From PALSA-505 sp963762615 (GTDB lineage Bacteria > Actinomycetota > Actinomycetes > Streptosporangiales > Streptosporangiaceae): a stretch of DNA of 64,000 bases. Positions within the stretch are counted from its first letter, which is position 1, and every line of letters starts with the position of its first letter. The position numbers were made by a program, and so were the translations under genes. Location of the stretch: assembly GCA_963762615.1 (NCBI GenBank), contig CAVXLG010000012.1, positions 124,001-188,000 on the forward strand, given 5' to 3'. Of the stretch, positions 25,744 to 33,925 are shown piece by piece. The notes beneath the pieces were generated by a model. That model was not told the DNA's origin, did no database searches, and worked only from the letters and a program-made list of their open reading frames with translations.

Positions 25744-26515
25744 GAACCCGGCCCGGCCGGGCCGGGAACTGCCGAAGCGTTACACCGCCGCGGATCTCGG
25801 CGTGCTCACCCGCGGCGAGATGCACCGCTTCGCCCGGGCCGGGGACGTTGATCCCCGGGACGACGTCACCCTGGCCTGGGAGCTGCTGTACCGGCTGGAG
25901 CCGGAACTCTATGACCGGCTGGTCAGCGCGGAGCGGCTGCATCCCGGTGTGCTGGACTGGCTGCCGCGCAAGGCGGGCAGGATCGTGGAGGTGGGCGCGG
26001 GCGCGGGACGGCTGACGCTTGAGCTAGCTGGCCGCGGCCGGGAGGTGGTGGCGATTGAGCCGGCGAGGCCATTGCGCCGGATCCTGACCCGCAAGCTCGC
26101 CGAAGCGGCCCACGGGAACCGCGTACGGGTGGCCGACGGCTTCTTCGACGACCTGCCCGTCGCGACCGGTTCGGCTGACCTGGTCGTCGCCTGCTCGGCC
26201 TTCACACCGGCCGCGGCGCACGGCGGCGAGGCCGGCCTGTCCGAGATGGAGCGGGTGTGCAGGCCGGGCGGCCAGGTCGTCATCATCTGGCCGAACAACC
26301 TCGGCTGGCTCGCCGCCCATGGCTACGAGTACGCCTGCTTCGCCGGGCAGATGTCGGCCGAGTTCGCCAGCCATCAGGAGGCTGTGGAGCTAGCCGAGAT
26401 CTTCTATCCGAGCGCCGCCGCGGAGATCCGCCGGCGCGGCCAGCGACGGGTCCGCTACGAAGTCCTGGGGATCAACCCGCCGCGCGACCTCGCCTTCAAG
26501 ACGGTGCCGCGATGA
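25730..26515 (+). CDS. Class I SAM-dependent methyltransferase (pterin operon)
   Basis: 261 residues from a GTG at 25730 inside the end of the pterin synthase gene. The SAM fold begins with RIVEVGAGAGRLTLELAGRG, followed by VVAIEPARPL, DGFFDDLPVATGSADLVVACSAF and RVCRPGGQVVIIWPNN. The first ~80 residues form an unassigned helical cap. It ends in an ATGA overlap with the glycosyltransferase. Its position suggests methylation of the pterin or of its sugar, but nothing in the sequence proves the acceptor. Confidence 0.85.
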   Translation: MATAENPARPGRELPKRYTAADLGVLTRGEMHRFARAGDVDPRDDVTLAWELLYRLEPELYDRLVSAERLHPGVLDWLPRKAGRIVEVGAGAGRLTLELAGRGREVVAIEPARPLRRILTRKLAEAAHGNRVRVADGFFDDLPVATGSADLVVACSAFTPAAAHGGEAGLSEMERVCRPGGQVVIIWPNNLGWLAAHGYEYACFAGQMSAEFASHQEAVELAEIFYPSAAAEIRRRGQRRVRYEVLGINPPRDLAFKTVPR

Positions 26516-27606
26516 AGATCGCGGTCATCGCTCCGCTGGTGACAACCATCAGGGAGCCGCAGCTCGGCGGCTCGCAGGCGTTCGTGTCCGACCTGGCGCG
26601 AGGCCTGGGCCGCCGGGGGCACACCGTGCACGTGTACGCGGCCTCGGGATCGCTGATACCCGGAGCCGAGGTGATCGACACCGGAATCGACCCGCGGTCC
26701 CTCGCCGCCACCCTCTACCGGGCGTCCGCGCCGGCCGCGCCCGACCCGGCGCCAGCCGAGGCCGCCTTCGCCAGCGTGTATGCGAAAGTGCGGGGCACCC
26801 GGTACGACGTCATCCACAACCACGCCTTCGACGCGCCCGCGATTACGCTCGCCACCGGGCTGGGCGGGCCCGTGGTGCACACGCTCCACCTGCCGCCGGA
26901 CGGGGCAGTAGCGGCGGCACTTCGCCAAGCCGGCCGGTGCGGCGAGCCGCCAGCGGTCGCCGCCGTATCGGCCTTCCAGGCCAGAGCCTGGCGCCGGCTC
27001 ACCCGGGTAGACGCCATCCTCCCCCCGCTCGTGCCCACCGCCTCGATCGCCTGGTCGCGCCTGACCGGGCACGGCGCCGTATTCGCCGGCAGGCTGAGTC
27101 CCGAGAAGGGAGCCGCCGAGGCCATCGACATCGCCCGCGCGGCGGGAATCGCGATCGACGTCTACGGCGATGCCTACGACCCCGATTACGCCCGCGAGCA
27201 GATCGGCCCGCGGCGGGCCCAGCCAGGGGTGGCGGTGCATCAGGCGGTGCCGCGAGCATCGCTGTGGGCGGCGATGGCCGCGGCGGCAGTCGTTCTGTAC
27301 CCCGCAGGCTGGGACGAGCCATTCGGCATGGCAGCCGCCGAGGCGCAGGCATGCGGGACACCCGTCGTCGCGTTCAGGCGCGGCGCGCTCGGCGAGGTGA
27401 TCGCCGACGGGCTGACCGGCTTCCTGGTCCCGCCAGGCGACATGCGCGCGGCCGCCGAAGCGGTCGGCAGGACGGCCGGAATCTCCCGCCCGGCGTGCCG
27501 CGATCACGCCGAGGCCCACCTGGACCTGGAACGGAGCCTGGCGGTTCACGAGCAGCTCTACCGGCGAGTGGCTGGTCCAGGTGCCGGAGCGCAGGCCAGT
27601 GCCTGA
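26512..27606 (+). CDS. Glycosyltransferase family 4 (GT-B)
   Basis: 364 residues. N-terminal acceptor domain: KIAVIAPLVTTIREPQLGGSQAFV with the GG loop, then LARGLGRRGHTVHVYAA. C-terminal donor domain: FAGRLSPEKGAAEAIDIAR and the E-x7-E motif in EPFGMAAAEAQACGTPVVAF, both standard for GT4 retaining enzymes using nucleotide-sugars. There is no TM segment, so it acts in the cytosol on a soluble or membrane-surface acceptor. Coupled to the methyltransferase by ATGA and to the SDR by overlap. Context suggests transfer of a sugar to a pterin or similar small molecule. Confidence 0.9.
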   Translation: MKIAVIAPLVTTIREPQLGGSQAFVSDLARGLGRRGHTVHVYAASGSLIPGAEVIDTGIDPRSLAATLYRASAPAAPDPAPAEAAFASVYAKVRGTRYDVIHNHAFDAPAITLATGLGGPVVHTLHLPPDGAVAAALRQAGRCGEPPAVAAVSAFQARAWRRLTRVDAILPPLVPTASIAWSRLTGHGAVFAGRLSPEKGAAEAIDIARAAGIAIDVYGDAYDPDYAREQIGPRRAQPGVAVHQAVPRASLWAAMAAAAVVLYPAGWDEPFGMAAAEAQACGTPVVAFRRGALGEVIADGLTGFLVPPGDMRAAAEAVGRTAGISRPACRDHAEAHLDLERSLAVHEQLYRRVAGPGAGAQASA

Positions 27607-28324
27607 CCGGGGACACTGGCTGGCCGGGCGGGTGGCGGTGGTCACCGGCGCGAGCCGGGGGATCGGGGCCGCTACCGGCGTGGCCATCGCCGCGGCCGGC
27701 GCTCGCGTCGTGCTCGCCTCCCGTGACGGCGAAGCTCTCGGCGACGTCGCCAGGCGCATTCGTCAGGCCGGCGGCGAGGCCATCGCGGCGCCCGCCGATG
27801 TCAGCAGGGCCGGGGACGTGCAGCGCCTCTTCGCCACCGCCGAGAAGGCGGGCGGCGTGGATGCCCTGGTCTGCGCGGCCGGGGTGCTGACCGCCGCGCC
27901 TTTCGCCGAAACGACGCTGGAAACCTGGGAGCAGACACTCGCGGTCAACCTGACCGGCTCATTCCTGTGCTGCCGCGCAGCGTTCACCGCCATGCGGCCG
28001 GCCGGCGGGGGCCGGATCGTCAACATCGCCTCGCTGTCCGGCGTCTACGCCACCGAGAAGTTCCCGGGCCTGGCCGCGTACAACGTCTCCAAGTACGGGG
28101 TCATCGGCCTCACCGAGGCGATCGCGGTGGAAGGCAGGGAGCACGGCATCAGCGCCATCTGCGTCAGCCCGGGCGCCGTCGACACCCAGATGCTGCGCCA
28201 GGCCAACCCCGACCTGCGCCCCGGGCTGACCCCCGGTGATGTCGCGGAACTCATCGTCGCGCTGCTCGACAGCCCGCTGGCCCCGGCCAGCGGCGCGAAC
28301 ATCCCGCTGTTCTCCAACGCTTGA
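27599..28324 (+). CDS. SDR-family oxidoreductase (pterin operon)
   Basis: About 241 residues from a GTG at 27599 overlapping the glycosyltransferase stop (a GTG at 27581 is also possible). It is a complete classical SDR: VVTGASRGIGAATGVAI, NAG-like CAAGVL, serine in IVNIASLSG and the catalytic YNVSK. The closest general class is 3-oxoacyl-ACP-reductase/sepiapterin-reductase-like. In a PTPS operon, reduction of the 6-pyruvoyl side chain by a sepiapterin-reductase analogue is the natural expectation, though SDRs are too versatile to be sure. Confidence 0.9.
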   Translation: MPDRGHWLAGRVAVVTGASRGIGAATGVAIAAAGARVVLASRDGEALGDVARRIRQAGGEAIAAPADVSRAGDVQRLFATAEKAGGVDALVCAAGVLTAAPFAETTLETWEQTLAVNLTGSFLCCRAAFTAMRPAGGGRIVNIASLSGVYATEKFPGLAAYNVSKYGVIGLTEAIAVEGREHGISAICVSPGAVDTQMLRQANPDLRPGLTPGDVAELIVALLDSPLAPASGANIPLFSNA

Positions 28325-28325
28325 C

Positions 28326-28350
28326 CGGGCCCGAGCCGCCGGCTCGCCCG
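28326..28350. terminator. Hairpin between convergent genes
   Basis: GGGC-(CC)-GAGCC-GCC-GGCTC-GCCC forms a stem with a two-base bulge immediately after the SDR stop and 14 bases before the stop of the convergent flavoprotein gene. It could end transcription from both sides. No T-tract. Confidence 0.4.
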
Positions 28351-28363
28351 CGGTATCGGCCCG

Positions 28364-29616
28364 TCACCCCGCCAGCGACCACAGGTCGGCGTCCTCGTCA
28401 GTCAGCAGGCTGCGATCGGGCCGGGCGCCCCGCGCGACGAGCCGCGCGCAGGCCGCCATCTCGCCGTCGAGATCCAGCTCGGGATCGCCGCCGCGGTCAA
28501 GGCCGACGGCCGCCCGGACAACGCCGGCGACCAGGTAGAAGCCGACAAGCTTGCCGTCCTCGACGCTGCCGCGGATGGCGAAGTCGTCCCAGCTGGCCAC
28601 GTGGCCGACGTATTCGAGTTTGTGCTCGTACTGGTCGGACCAGAAGCTGTAGATGTAGCCGTAGGGGGTGGTCGAGCCAAGCATCGACCTCGCTGCCGCG
28701 GCTCCCTGCTTCTCGGCGTTGTTGAAATGCTCGACCCGGACCCGGCCGAAGAGGGGGTGCAGAATGTTGGCGACATCGCCGGCCGCGTAGACGTCCGCCG
28801 CGCTGGTCTGGCACAGTTCGTCGACCAGAATCCCGTTTTCCTGCGCGATGGATGATCCGGCGAAGGCCGGCACGTCGGGATTTATCCCGACGCCGGCAAC
28901 GGCGAAGTCACACGCAATCCGGCCGCCGTCGGCCGTCACCACCGCCTCCAGCCGCCCGTCCCCTTCGAACGCGCTGACCTGGCCGCCGGCCAGCAGCGTG
29001 ACCCCGTTCGAGCGGTGAATCGCGCCGATCGCCGCCCCGACCTGCTTGCCCAGGACCCGGTCCAGCGGGTTTTCGCCAGGAAAGACCGAGGTCACGCTGA
29101 CCCCGAGTTGCGTCAGCGAGGCCGTCACCTCGCAGCCGATGAACCCCATGCCGACCACTACCGCGCGCGGCCCGCCGCAGCCTCGCGCTTGATCGCGTCG
29201 CAGTCGGCCAGCGTGCGCAGGTAGTGGATCCCGGGCAGTTCAGCCCCGGGAACCGCGAGCCGGCGGTTCTGCCCTCCGGTCGCGATCAAGACCTTCTGGT
29301 ACTCCAGCTCCTTGCCGGAGCCCAGGATCAGCCGGTGCGCCGCGGCGTCCACGACCGCGGCGCTGGATCCGGTGCGGAGGTCCACGTCGTGCGCCTCATA
29401 CCAGCCGGCGGGCCTGACGTACCAGTCCTCGAGGTCCTCCTCCGACCGCAGGTACGTCTTGGACAGCGGAGGCCGGCCAAACGGGACGCCCGGGTCTCTG
29501 CCGATGATCACGACCGGCCCGCCGAAGCCCTCCTCGCGGAGAGCCGCGGCAGCGTTGCCCCCGGTGACGCCGCCGCCGACGATCACCATCGGTTTGCTGT
29601 CTGTTCTGTCAGTCAT
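28364..29616 (-). pseudogene. FAD-dependent pyridine nucleotide-disulphide oxidoreductase (ferredoxin-reductase type), frameshifted
   Basis: The first part, from ATG 29616, has the FAD motif VIVGGGVTGGNAAAAL, PPLSKTYL and LIATGGQNR, and ends at a TAG at 29159-29161. The second frame continues at once with VVVGMGFIGCEVTASL (the NADH motif), then DVYAAGDVANI and a reductase C-terminal domain. The two halves together give one ordinary ~415-residue protein. The shift lies in the CGCGCG run of the KREAAAGRAR codons: removing one CG restores AAAGRAVVVGMGF. The expected role is electron transfer from NAD(P)H to a ferredoxin or oxygenase. It is either an inactivating indel or an assembly error. Confidence 0.85.
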
Positions 29617-29720
29617 GCTGGTACATTCTGCCGCCCCTTGCGCCCGCACCCCGTCCGGCGGGGCCGCCAGCGACGCTCGTGTCACCCGGGGGTCAGCTTC
29701 GCTGCCCGTAGACTTCCGTT

Positions 29721-31295
29721 GTGGCTGTTCAGCCCCGGGCAGGCAGTGTCAGGATCGCTGAGCTGGTGGCGACCTTGTCCTACGCTGCTGACTTGGGCCT
29801 GGGGCAGCCGATGGCTCATTGCATGCGCCAGACGGTGGTCGCGCTGCGGCTGGCCGGGCTGGCCGGCGCCAGCGACCGCGAGCTGGAGGCCACCTATTAC
29901 CTCGGGCTGATGATGAACGTCTACTGCCATGCCGACGCGGCTGAGCAGGCGAAGTGGTTCGGCGACGACATCAGCATGAAGGGCGACGGGTTCCAGATGC
30001 TCGACATGAGCACGGCGCGGATGATCTCGTTCATCTTGCGGCGGGTCGGCTCGCACGGCAGCGGCATGGCGCGCGCGAGGCGGCTGGCGGCGTTCCCGGT
30101 GGCCGGGCCGAAGCAGATGGCCGCGTTCATGACGACGCACTCCACGCTGGGCGCGCAGTTCGCCGGGCGGATCGGCCTGGACGAGGCGGCCTGCGTCGCG
30201 ATCAGGCAGTCCTACGAGCAGTGGGACGGCAAGGGTCATCCTGACCATCTGCGGGGCGCGGAGATCTGCCTGCCCGCGCGGCTGGTGCAGCTGGCCAGCC
30301 CAGTCGAGGTGTTCAGCCGGCGCCGCGGCGTCGAGGCGGCGGTGGCGATGGCCCGCAAGCACCGGGGGACCCAGTACGACCCGGCGGTCGTGGACCTGTT
30401 CTGCGCGCACGCCCCCGGACTGCTGGCCGGCCTGGACCAGGCTTCGGACTGGGATACCGTTCTGGACAGCGAGCCCCGGCTCTCCCGCCGGGTCAGCGGC
30501 GCCGGCCTGGACTTGGTCCTTGAGGCGATGGCCGACCTGGTCAACCTGAAGAGCCCGTATCTGGCCGGCCACTCCCGCGGGGTAGCCAACCTGGTCAGCG
30601 CGGCCGCGCGTGCCGCCGGCCATCCCGAGGATGACGTGCGGGCGCTGCGGCGCGCGGCTCTCGTCCACGACCTCGGCCGGCTCGGGATCTCCAATGCGAT
30701 CTGGGACAAGCCCGGCCCGATCACCGAAGCCGAGTCCGAGCGCGTCCGGCTGCATCCCTACCTGACCGACCGCATGCTGGCTCGGGTGGATGCGCTCCGC
30801 CGCAGCCGCGAGATCGCCTCGCGCCACCATGAGCGGCTGGACGGCTCGGGTTACCCGCGCGGGCTGACTGCGGCCGCGCTGACCCCGCAGGACCGGCTGC
30901 TCGCGGCGGCGGACGCCTACCATGCGATGACCGAGCCACGGCCGCACCGGGCCCCGCTCGACCCGGCCCAGGCCGCGGGCGACTTGCGGGCCGAGGTCGC
31001 CGCCGGCCGGCTGGACGGCGAGGCGGTGGACGCCGTCCTGGCGGCCGCCGGCCACCGCGCGCCCGCCCGCAGGACATGGCCCGGCGGGCTCACCGCGCGC
31101 GAGGTCGAGGTGCTCGGGCTGCTGGCCCGCGGCCACTCGAACAGGGAAATCGCCCAGCGGCTTGTGGTCACGCCGAAGACCGCAGCCAACCACGTCGAGC
31201 ACATCTACGCGAAGCTCGGCGTGTCCAGCCGCGCCGCCGCGACGCTGTACGCCACCCAGCACGGCCTGATAGGCACCTTCGAATCCGCTGGCTGA
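29721..31295 (+). CDS. Double HD-GYP-type phosphohydrolase with C-terminal LuxR DNA-binding domain
   Basis: 524 residues from a GTG. Residues ~10-230 form a first HD-GYP-like unit that is partly degenerate (YCHAD at 68-72; QWDGKGHPDHLRG at 167-179). Residues ~262-420 form a second with HSRG (284), the HD pair at 316-317 in LVHDLGRLG and HHERLDGSGYPRG at 369-381. Residues ~455-515 are a LuxR/GerE helix-turn-helix (LTAREVEVLGLLARGHSNREIAQRL). HD-GYP domains hydrolyse cyclic dinucleotides, chiefly c-di-GMP. Joined to a DNA-binding tail, this suggests a transcription factor gated by, or degrading, its nucleotide ligand. It appears monocistronic. Confidence 0.88.
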   Translation: MAVQPRAGSVRIAELVATLSYAADLGLGQPMAHCMRQTVVALRLAGLAGASDRELEATYYLGLMMNVYCHADAAEQAKWFGDDISMKGDGFQMLDMSTARMISFILRRVGSHGSGMARARRLAAFPVAGPKQMAAFMTTHSTLGAQFAGRIGLDEAACVAIRQSYEQWDGKGHPDHLRGAEICLPARLVQLASPVEVFSRRRGVEAAVAMARKHRGTQYDPAVVDLFCAHAPGLLAGLDQASDWDTVLDSEPRLSRRVSGAGLDLVLEAMADLVNLKSPYLAGHSRGVANLVSAAARAAGHPEDDVRALRRAALVHDLGRLGISNAIWDKPGPITEAESERVRLHPYLTDRMLARVDALRRSREIASRHHERLDGSGYPRGLTAAALTPQDRLLAAADAYHAMTEPRPHRAPLDPAQAAGDLRAEVAAGRLDGEAVDAVLAAAGHRAPARRTWPGGLTAREVEVLGLLARGHSNREIAQRLVVTPKTAANHVEHIYAKLGVSSRAAATLYATQHGLIGTFESAG

Positions 31296-31562
31296 TGACC
31301 GGCCGAGGGGCCGGACGCGAGCTGGTGAAGGTCACCAGGCTCATCATCGGCGGAGCGCCACGGCGGCGATGACGGGCGGCCGAAGCTGCGGTTCGTCGCG
31401 TTCAGGGGTGCTGCCTGCTAGCGGGCCGGCTGGCCTCTCATCGGGACGCAGGTCGTCGGCTCCTGAAGACCGGAAGATGGGGTAATCGCCTCATGCGCCG
31501 GGACTGCCGGTTTCGTTACGTTCGCGGCATCAGGATTCTCAGCGCGGCGAAATGAGGCAGTG

Positions 31563-32231
31563 ATGACCCTTCGAGGCAGATTGTTCGCCATGACGTATGA
31601 CCGCCAGATGGCCAAGGTCGAGAGGGCGGGGCTGCGCGGCTACCGGGAGACAGTGCTGGCCGGCGCGACCGGCCGGGTGCTCGAGATCGGCGGCGGGACG
31701 GGCGCCAACCTGCCCTTCTACGGCCCGGCCGTCGCATCCCTGACCCTCACCGAGCCCGAGACCCCGATGCTGCGCCGCCTGCAGCGCAAGGTCGGCGCAC
31801 AAGCGCCGGCGGCCACCGTGTTGCGCGCGCCGGCGGAGGACCTTCCCTTCGATGACGGCAGCTTCGATGTGGCGGTCTCGACGCTGGTGCTGTGCGGGGT
31901 GGACGACCAGCCGCGGGCGCTGCGGGAACTACGGCGGGTGCTGCGCCCCGGCGGCCAGCTGCTGTTCATCGAGCACGTGCGTTCCGCCGATCCGCACCAG
32001 GCCCGTTCGCAGGACCGGATGAACAGGATCAACCGGTTCCTGGTCGGCTGCGACTGCAACCGCCCGACGCTCGACTCCATCGGCGAAGCGGGCTTTGCCA
32101 TCACGCGGATCACGCACACCGCGTTGCCGAAGGCGCCGAAGTTCGTGCGACCAGCCATCGTGGGCAGCGCGGTGGCTCCGCCGCGTGTGCCGTCCAGCGC
32201 CGCACGGCTCGCCGCACAGGACCGGCCGTAG
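31563..32231 (+). CDS. Class I SAM-dependent methyltransferase (UbiE/METTL7-like)
   Basis: 222 residues from the ATG at 31563 (a GTG sits directly before it; GAGG is 6-10 bases upstream). It has VLEIGGGTGANLPFYG, LTEPETPMLRRL, the post-motif APAEDLPFDDGSFDVAVSTLVLC and LRPGGQLLFIEHV, typical of the UbiE/Methyltransf_11 group that methylates lipids, quinones or small thiols. CDCNRPTLDSI is characteristic of the METTL7-like branch. No neighbour gives the substrate. Confidence 0.88.
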   Translation: MTLRGRLFAMTYDRQMAKVERAGLRGYRETVLAGATGRVLEIGGGTGANLPFYGPAVASLTLTEPETPMLRRLQRKVGAQAPAATVLRAPAEDLPFDDGSFDVAVSTLVLCGVDDQPRALRELRRVLRPGGQLLFIEHVRSADPHQARSQDRMNRINRFLVGCDCNRPTLDSIGEAGFAITRITHTALPKAPKFVRPAIVGSAVAPPRVPSSAARLAAQDRP

Positions 32232-32326
32232 CCAGCGTCGGCTGGCCGGGCATTCGCCCTCACGGTCCTGCGCGATGCGCGGCGGCCTCGGGCCGGCCGA
32301 CGCTCAGCCCGGTCGCCTTCACCGCG

Positions 32327-32554
32327 CTACACGGTCCTGGATAGCGCCTCGATCCCGACCACGAGCAGCCCAGACACCGTGAGCCAGATGACATAGCTGG
32401 CCAGCCCCCACCCGCTAGCCTGCAGCCGGCTGACCAGGTACAGCCCGCCGATCGCGACCAGGGTGGCAATCACGCCAGTGACGTAACTCGCCAGCCGTTC
32501 GGAACTTACCTGCGAGATCGCCGGATTCGGCTCTGGCTCATATCCCATTCCCAT
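32327..32554 (-). CDS. Small membrane protein, two TM helices
   Basis: 75 residues from the ATG at 32554 (a second ATG at 32548). A short hydrophilic head (EPEPNPAISQVSSERL) is followed by two hydrophobic helices (YVTGVIATLVAIGGLYLVS and YVIWLTVSGLLVVGIEAL) separated by a short polar turn. It starts 20 bases after the stop of the DUF574 methyltransferase gene and is probably co-transcribed. Function unknown. Confidence 0.65.
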   Translation of the reverse strand: MGMGYEPEPNPAISQVSSERLASYVTGVIATLVAIGGLYLVSRLQASGWGLASYVIWLTVSGLLVVGIEALSRTV

Positions 32555-32574
32555 GCCACCCGCGAAATAGCTGA

Positions 32575-33390
32575 TCAGGGCTTGCGGGCGACCCCGCACC
32601 AGGCTGTCACCTGGGGCGGGGCGAGCTGGCCTGGCTCGGGCCGCCACTGCTGAGGCTGGACCACGCCTGGCTCGAGCAGGTCGAGCCCGCCGAAGAAGCG
32701 CGCGACCGCGGCACGGTCGCGCATGGTTGCCTTCGGGCCGCTCATGCGGTCGTTCACCCGCTTGGTCATTTCTGCCATCTTCGCCGCGTGAATGTCGCTG
32801 GCCGGGTGCGCGAGTACGAGGTAGCTGCCGGACGGGAGAGCCTGCATCAGACGCGCGACGATGCCGTAGGGGTCGTCAGTGTCGGGGATCATGTGCAAGA
32901 TGATCAACAGCATGAGCGCGACCGGCTGGCTGAAGTCCAGCGTCCGCCGCGCACCCTGCAAAATGGCTGAGGTGTCGCGCAGGTCAGCGTCGATGTAGGC
33001 GGTCGCGCCCTCGCGGGTGCTGGTCAGCAGGGCCCGGGCATGCGCCAGCACGATCGGGTCATTGTCAACGTAAACGATGCGTGCCTGGGCAGTGACCGCT
33101 TGCGCCACCTCGTGTGTATTACTGGCCGTCGGCAACCCGGTGCCGATGTCCAGGAACTGGCGGATGCCGCACGCCGACGCCAGGCAGCGCACCGCGCGGG
33201 CCAGGAACTCCCGGTTGGCCCGCACGTCGGTGCGGATCCCGGGGTTGGCGGCTATCGCCTGCTCGGCTGCTTCCCGGTCGGCCGCGAAGTTGTCCTTGCC
33301 GCCGAGCCAGTAGTTGTAGATGCGAGCGGAGTGCGCATGCGAGATGTCGAACTCCGGCTTCGCTGCCTGACCGGGGGGCCTTTCGGGCAT
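32575..33390 (-). CDS. SAM-dependent methyltransferase, DUF574/Methyltransf_19 family
   Basis: 271 residues. The N-terminal signature (SARIYNYWLGGKDNFAADREAAE) and IRQFLDIGTGLPT, VYVDNDPIVLAHARALL and LLIILHMIPD define this family, which is expanded in Streptomyces and relatives. The SAM loop is DIGTGLP. Many members occur beside wHTH or XRE regulators and have no assigned substrate. Here a large XRE/NB-ARC regulator lies about 0.5 kb upstream on the same strand. Confidence 0.92.
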   Translation of the reverse strand: MPERPPGQAAKPEFDISHAHSARIYNYWLGGKDNFAADREAAEQAIAANPGIRTDVRANREFLARAVRCLASACGIRQFLDIGTGLPTASNTHEVAQAVTAQARIVYVDNDPIVLAHARALLTSTREGATAYIDADLRDTSAILQGARRTLDFSQPVALMLLIILHMIPDTDDPYGIVARLMQALPSGSYLVLAHPASDIHAAKMAEMTKRVNDRMSGPKATMRDRAAVARFFGGLDLLEPGVVQPQQWRPEPGQLAPPQVTAWCGVARKP

Positions 33391-33925
33391 ATGGCGATGC
33401 TAGCGCCCGGCGACTGCTCAACGAGCCGGGCCGCAGCGTACATGTGCGCGCACGGTTGCCTCTGCGGGCCGAGCGCCGGGTAATCCTGTGGACGATCCTG
33501 TGGGCCGGCACGTGTGTTGCTTACCGCGGCATCCGGTGACAGTGGAGCTAGCCGAATGGCACAGGAAGGCGGAGACAATGGCCGAAACCCAGATCTGGCG
33601 AGTCTTCCGGATGCGCACGGCAGTTGGCCGAGCACCGGTAACGAGCCGTAAAAGTAGTAATAGCCGCCGGACGGGCCTTCGGCTGTGGACTCTCCTGAAC
33701 GCTCAGAGCCTGATCGACGGCACGATCGGTGGTCAATACGACGTGGCTTTCATCGAAGACGACCGCCGGCGCCTTGCCCCGCCCGAGGGCTGATCGAGCT
33801 GCTGCATCGTCGTCTAACCTTGCAGCCGGGGCGGCTCCGCTGGTTGATACACGCGCATATGTCCGCCTGATTATCATGTGCAGCGCATTTCTATCGAAAA
33901 TGCGCGCGGCGGGGGCGGCGGGAGT
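33391..33925. other. Intergenic stretch without a recognisable gene
   Basis: 535 bases between two minus-strand genes. A plus-strand frame at 33578-33793 (72 codons, GGAG near its ATG) has no recognisable domain, and its codon use is unlike the neighbours. The stretch near 33840-33910 is distinctly A+T-richer than average and may hold a promoter. Nothing firmer is seen. Confidence 0.5.

Noticed and set aside
33578..33793. Plus-strand frame of 72 codons with a GGAG site
   Set aside because: No domain, atypical composition, and no supporting context.
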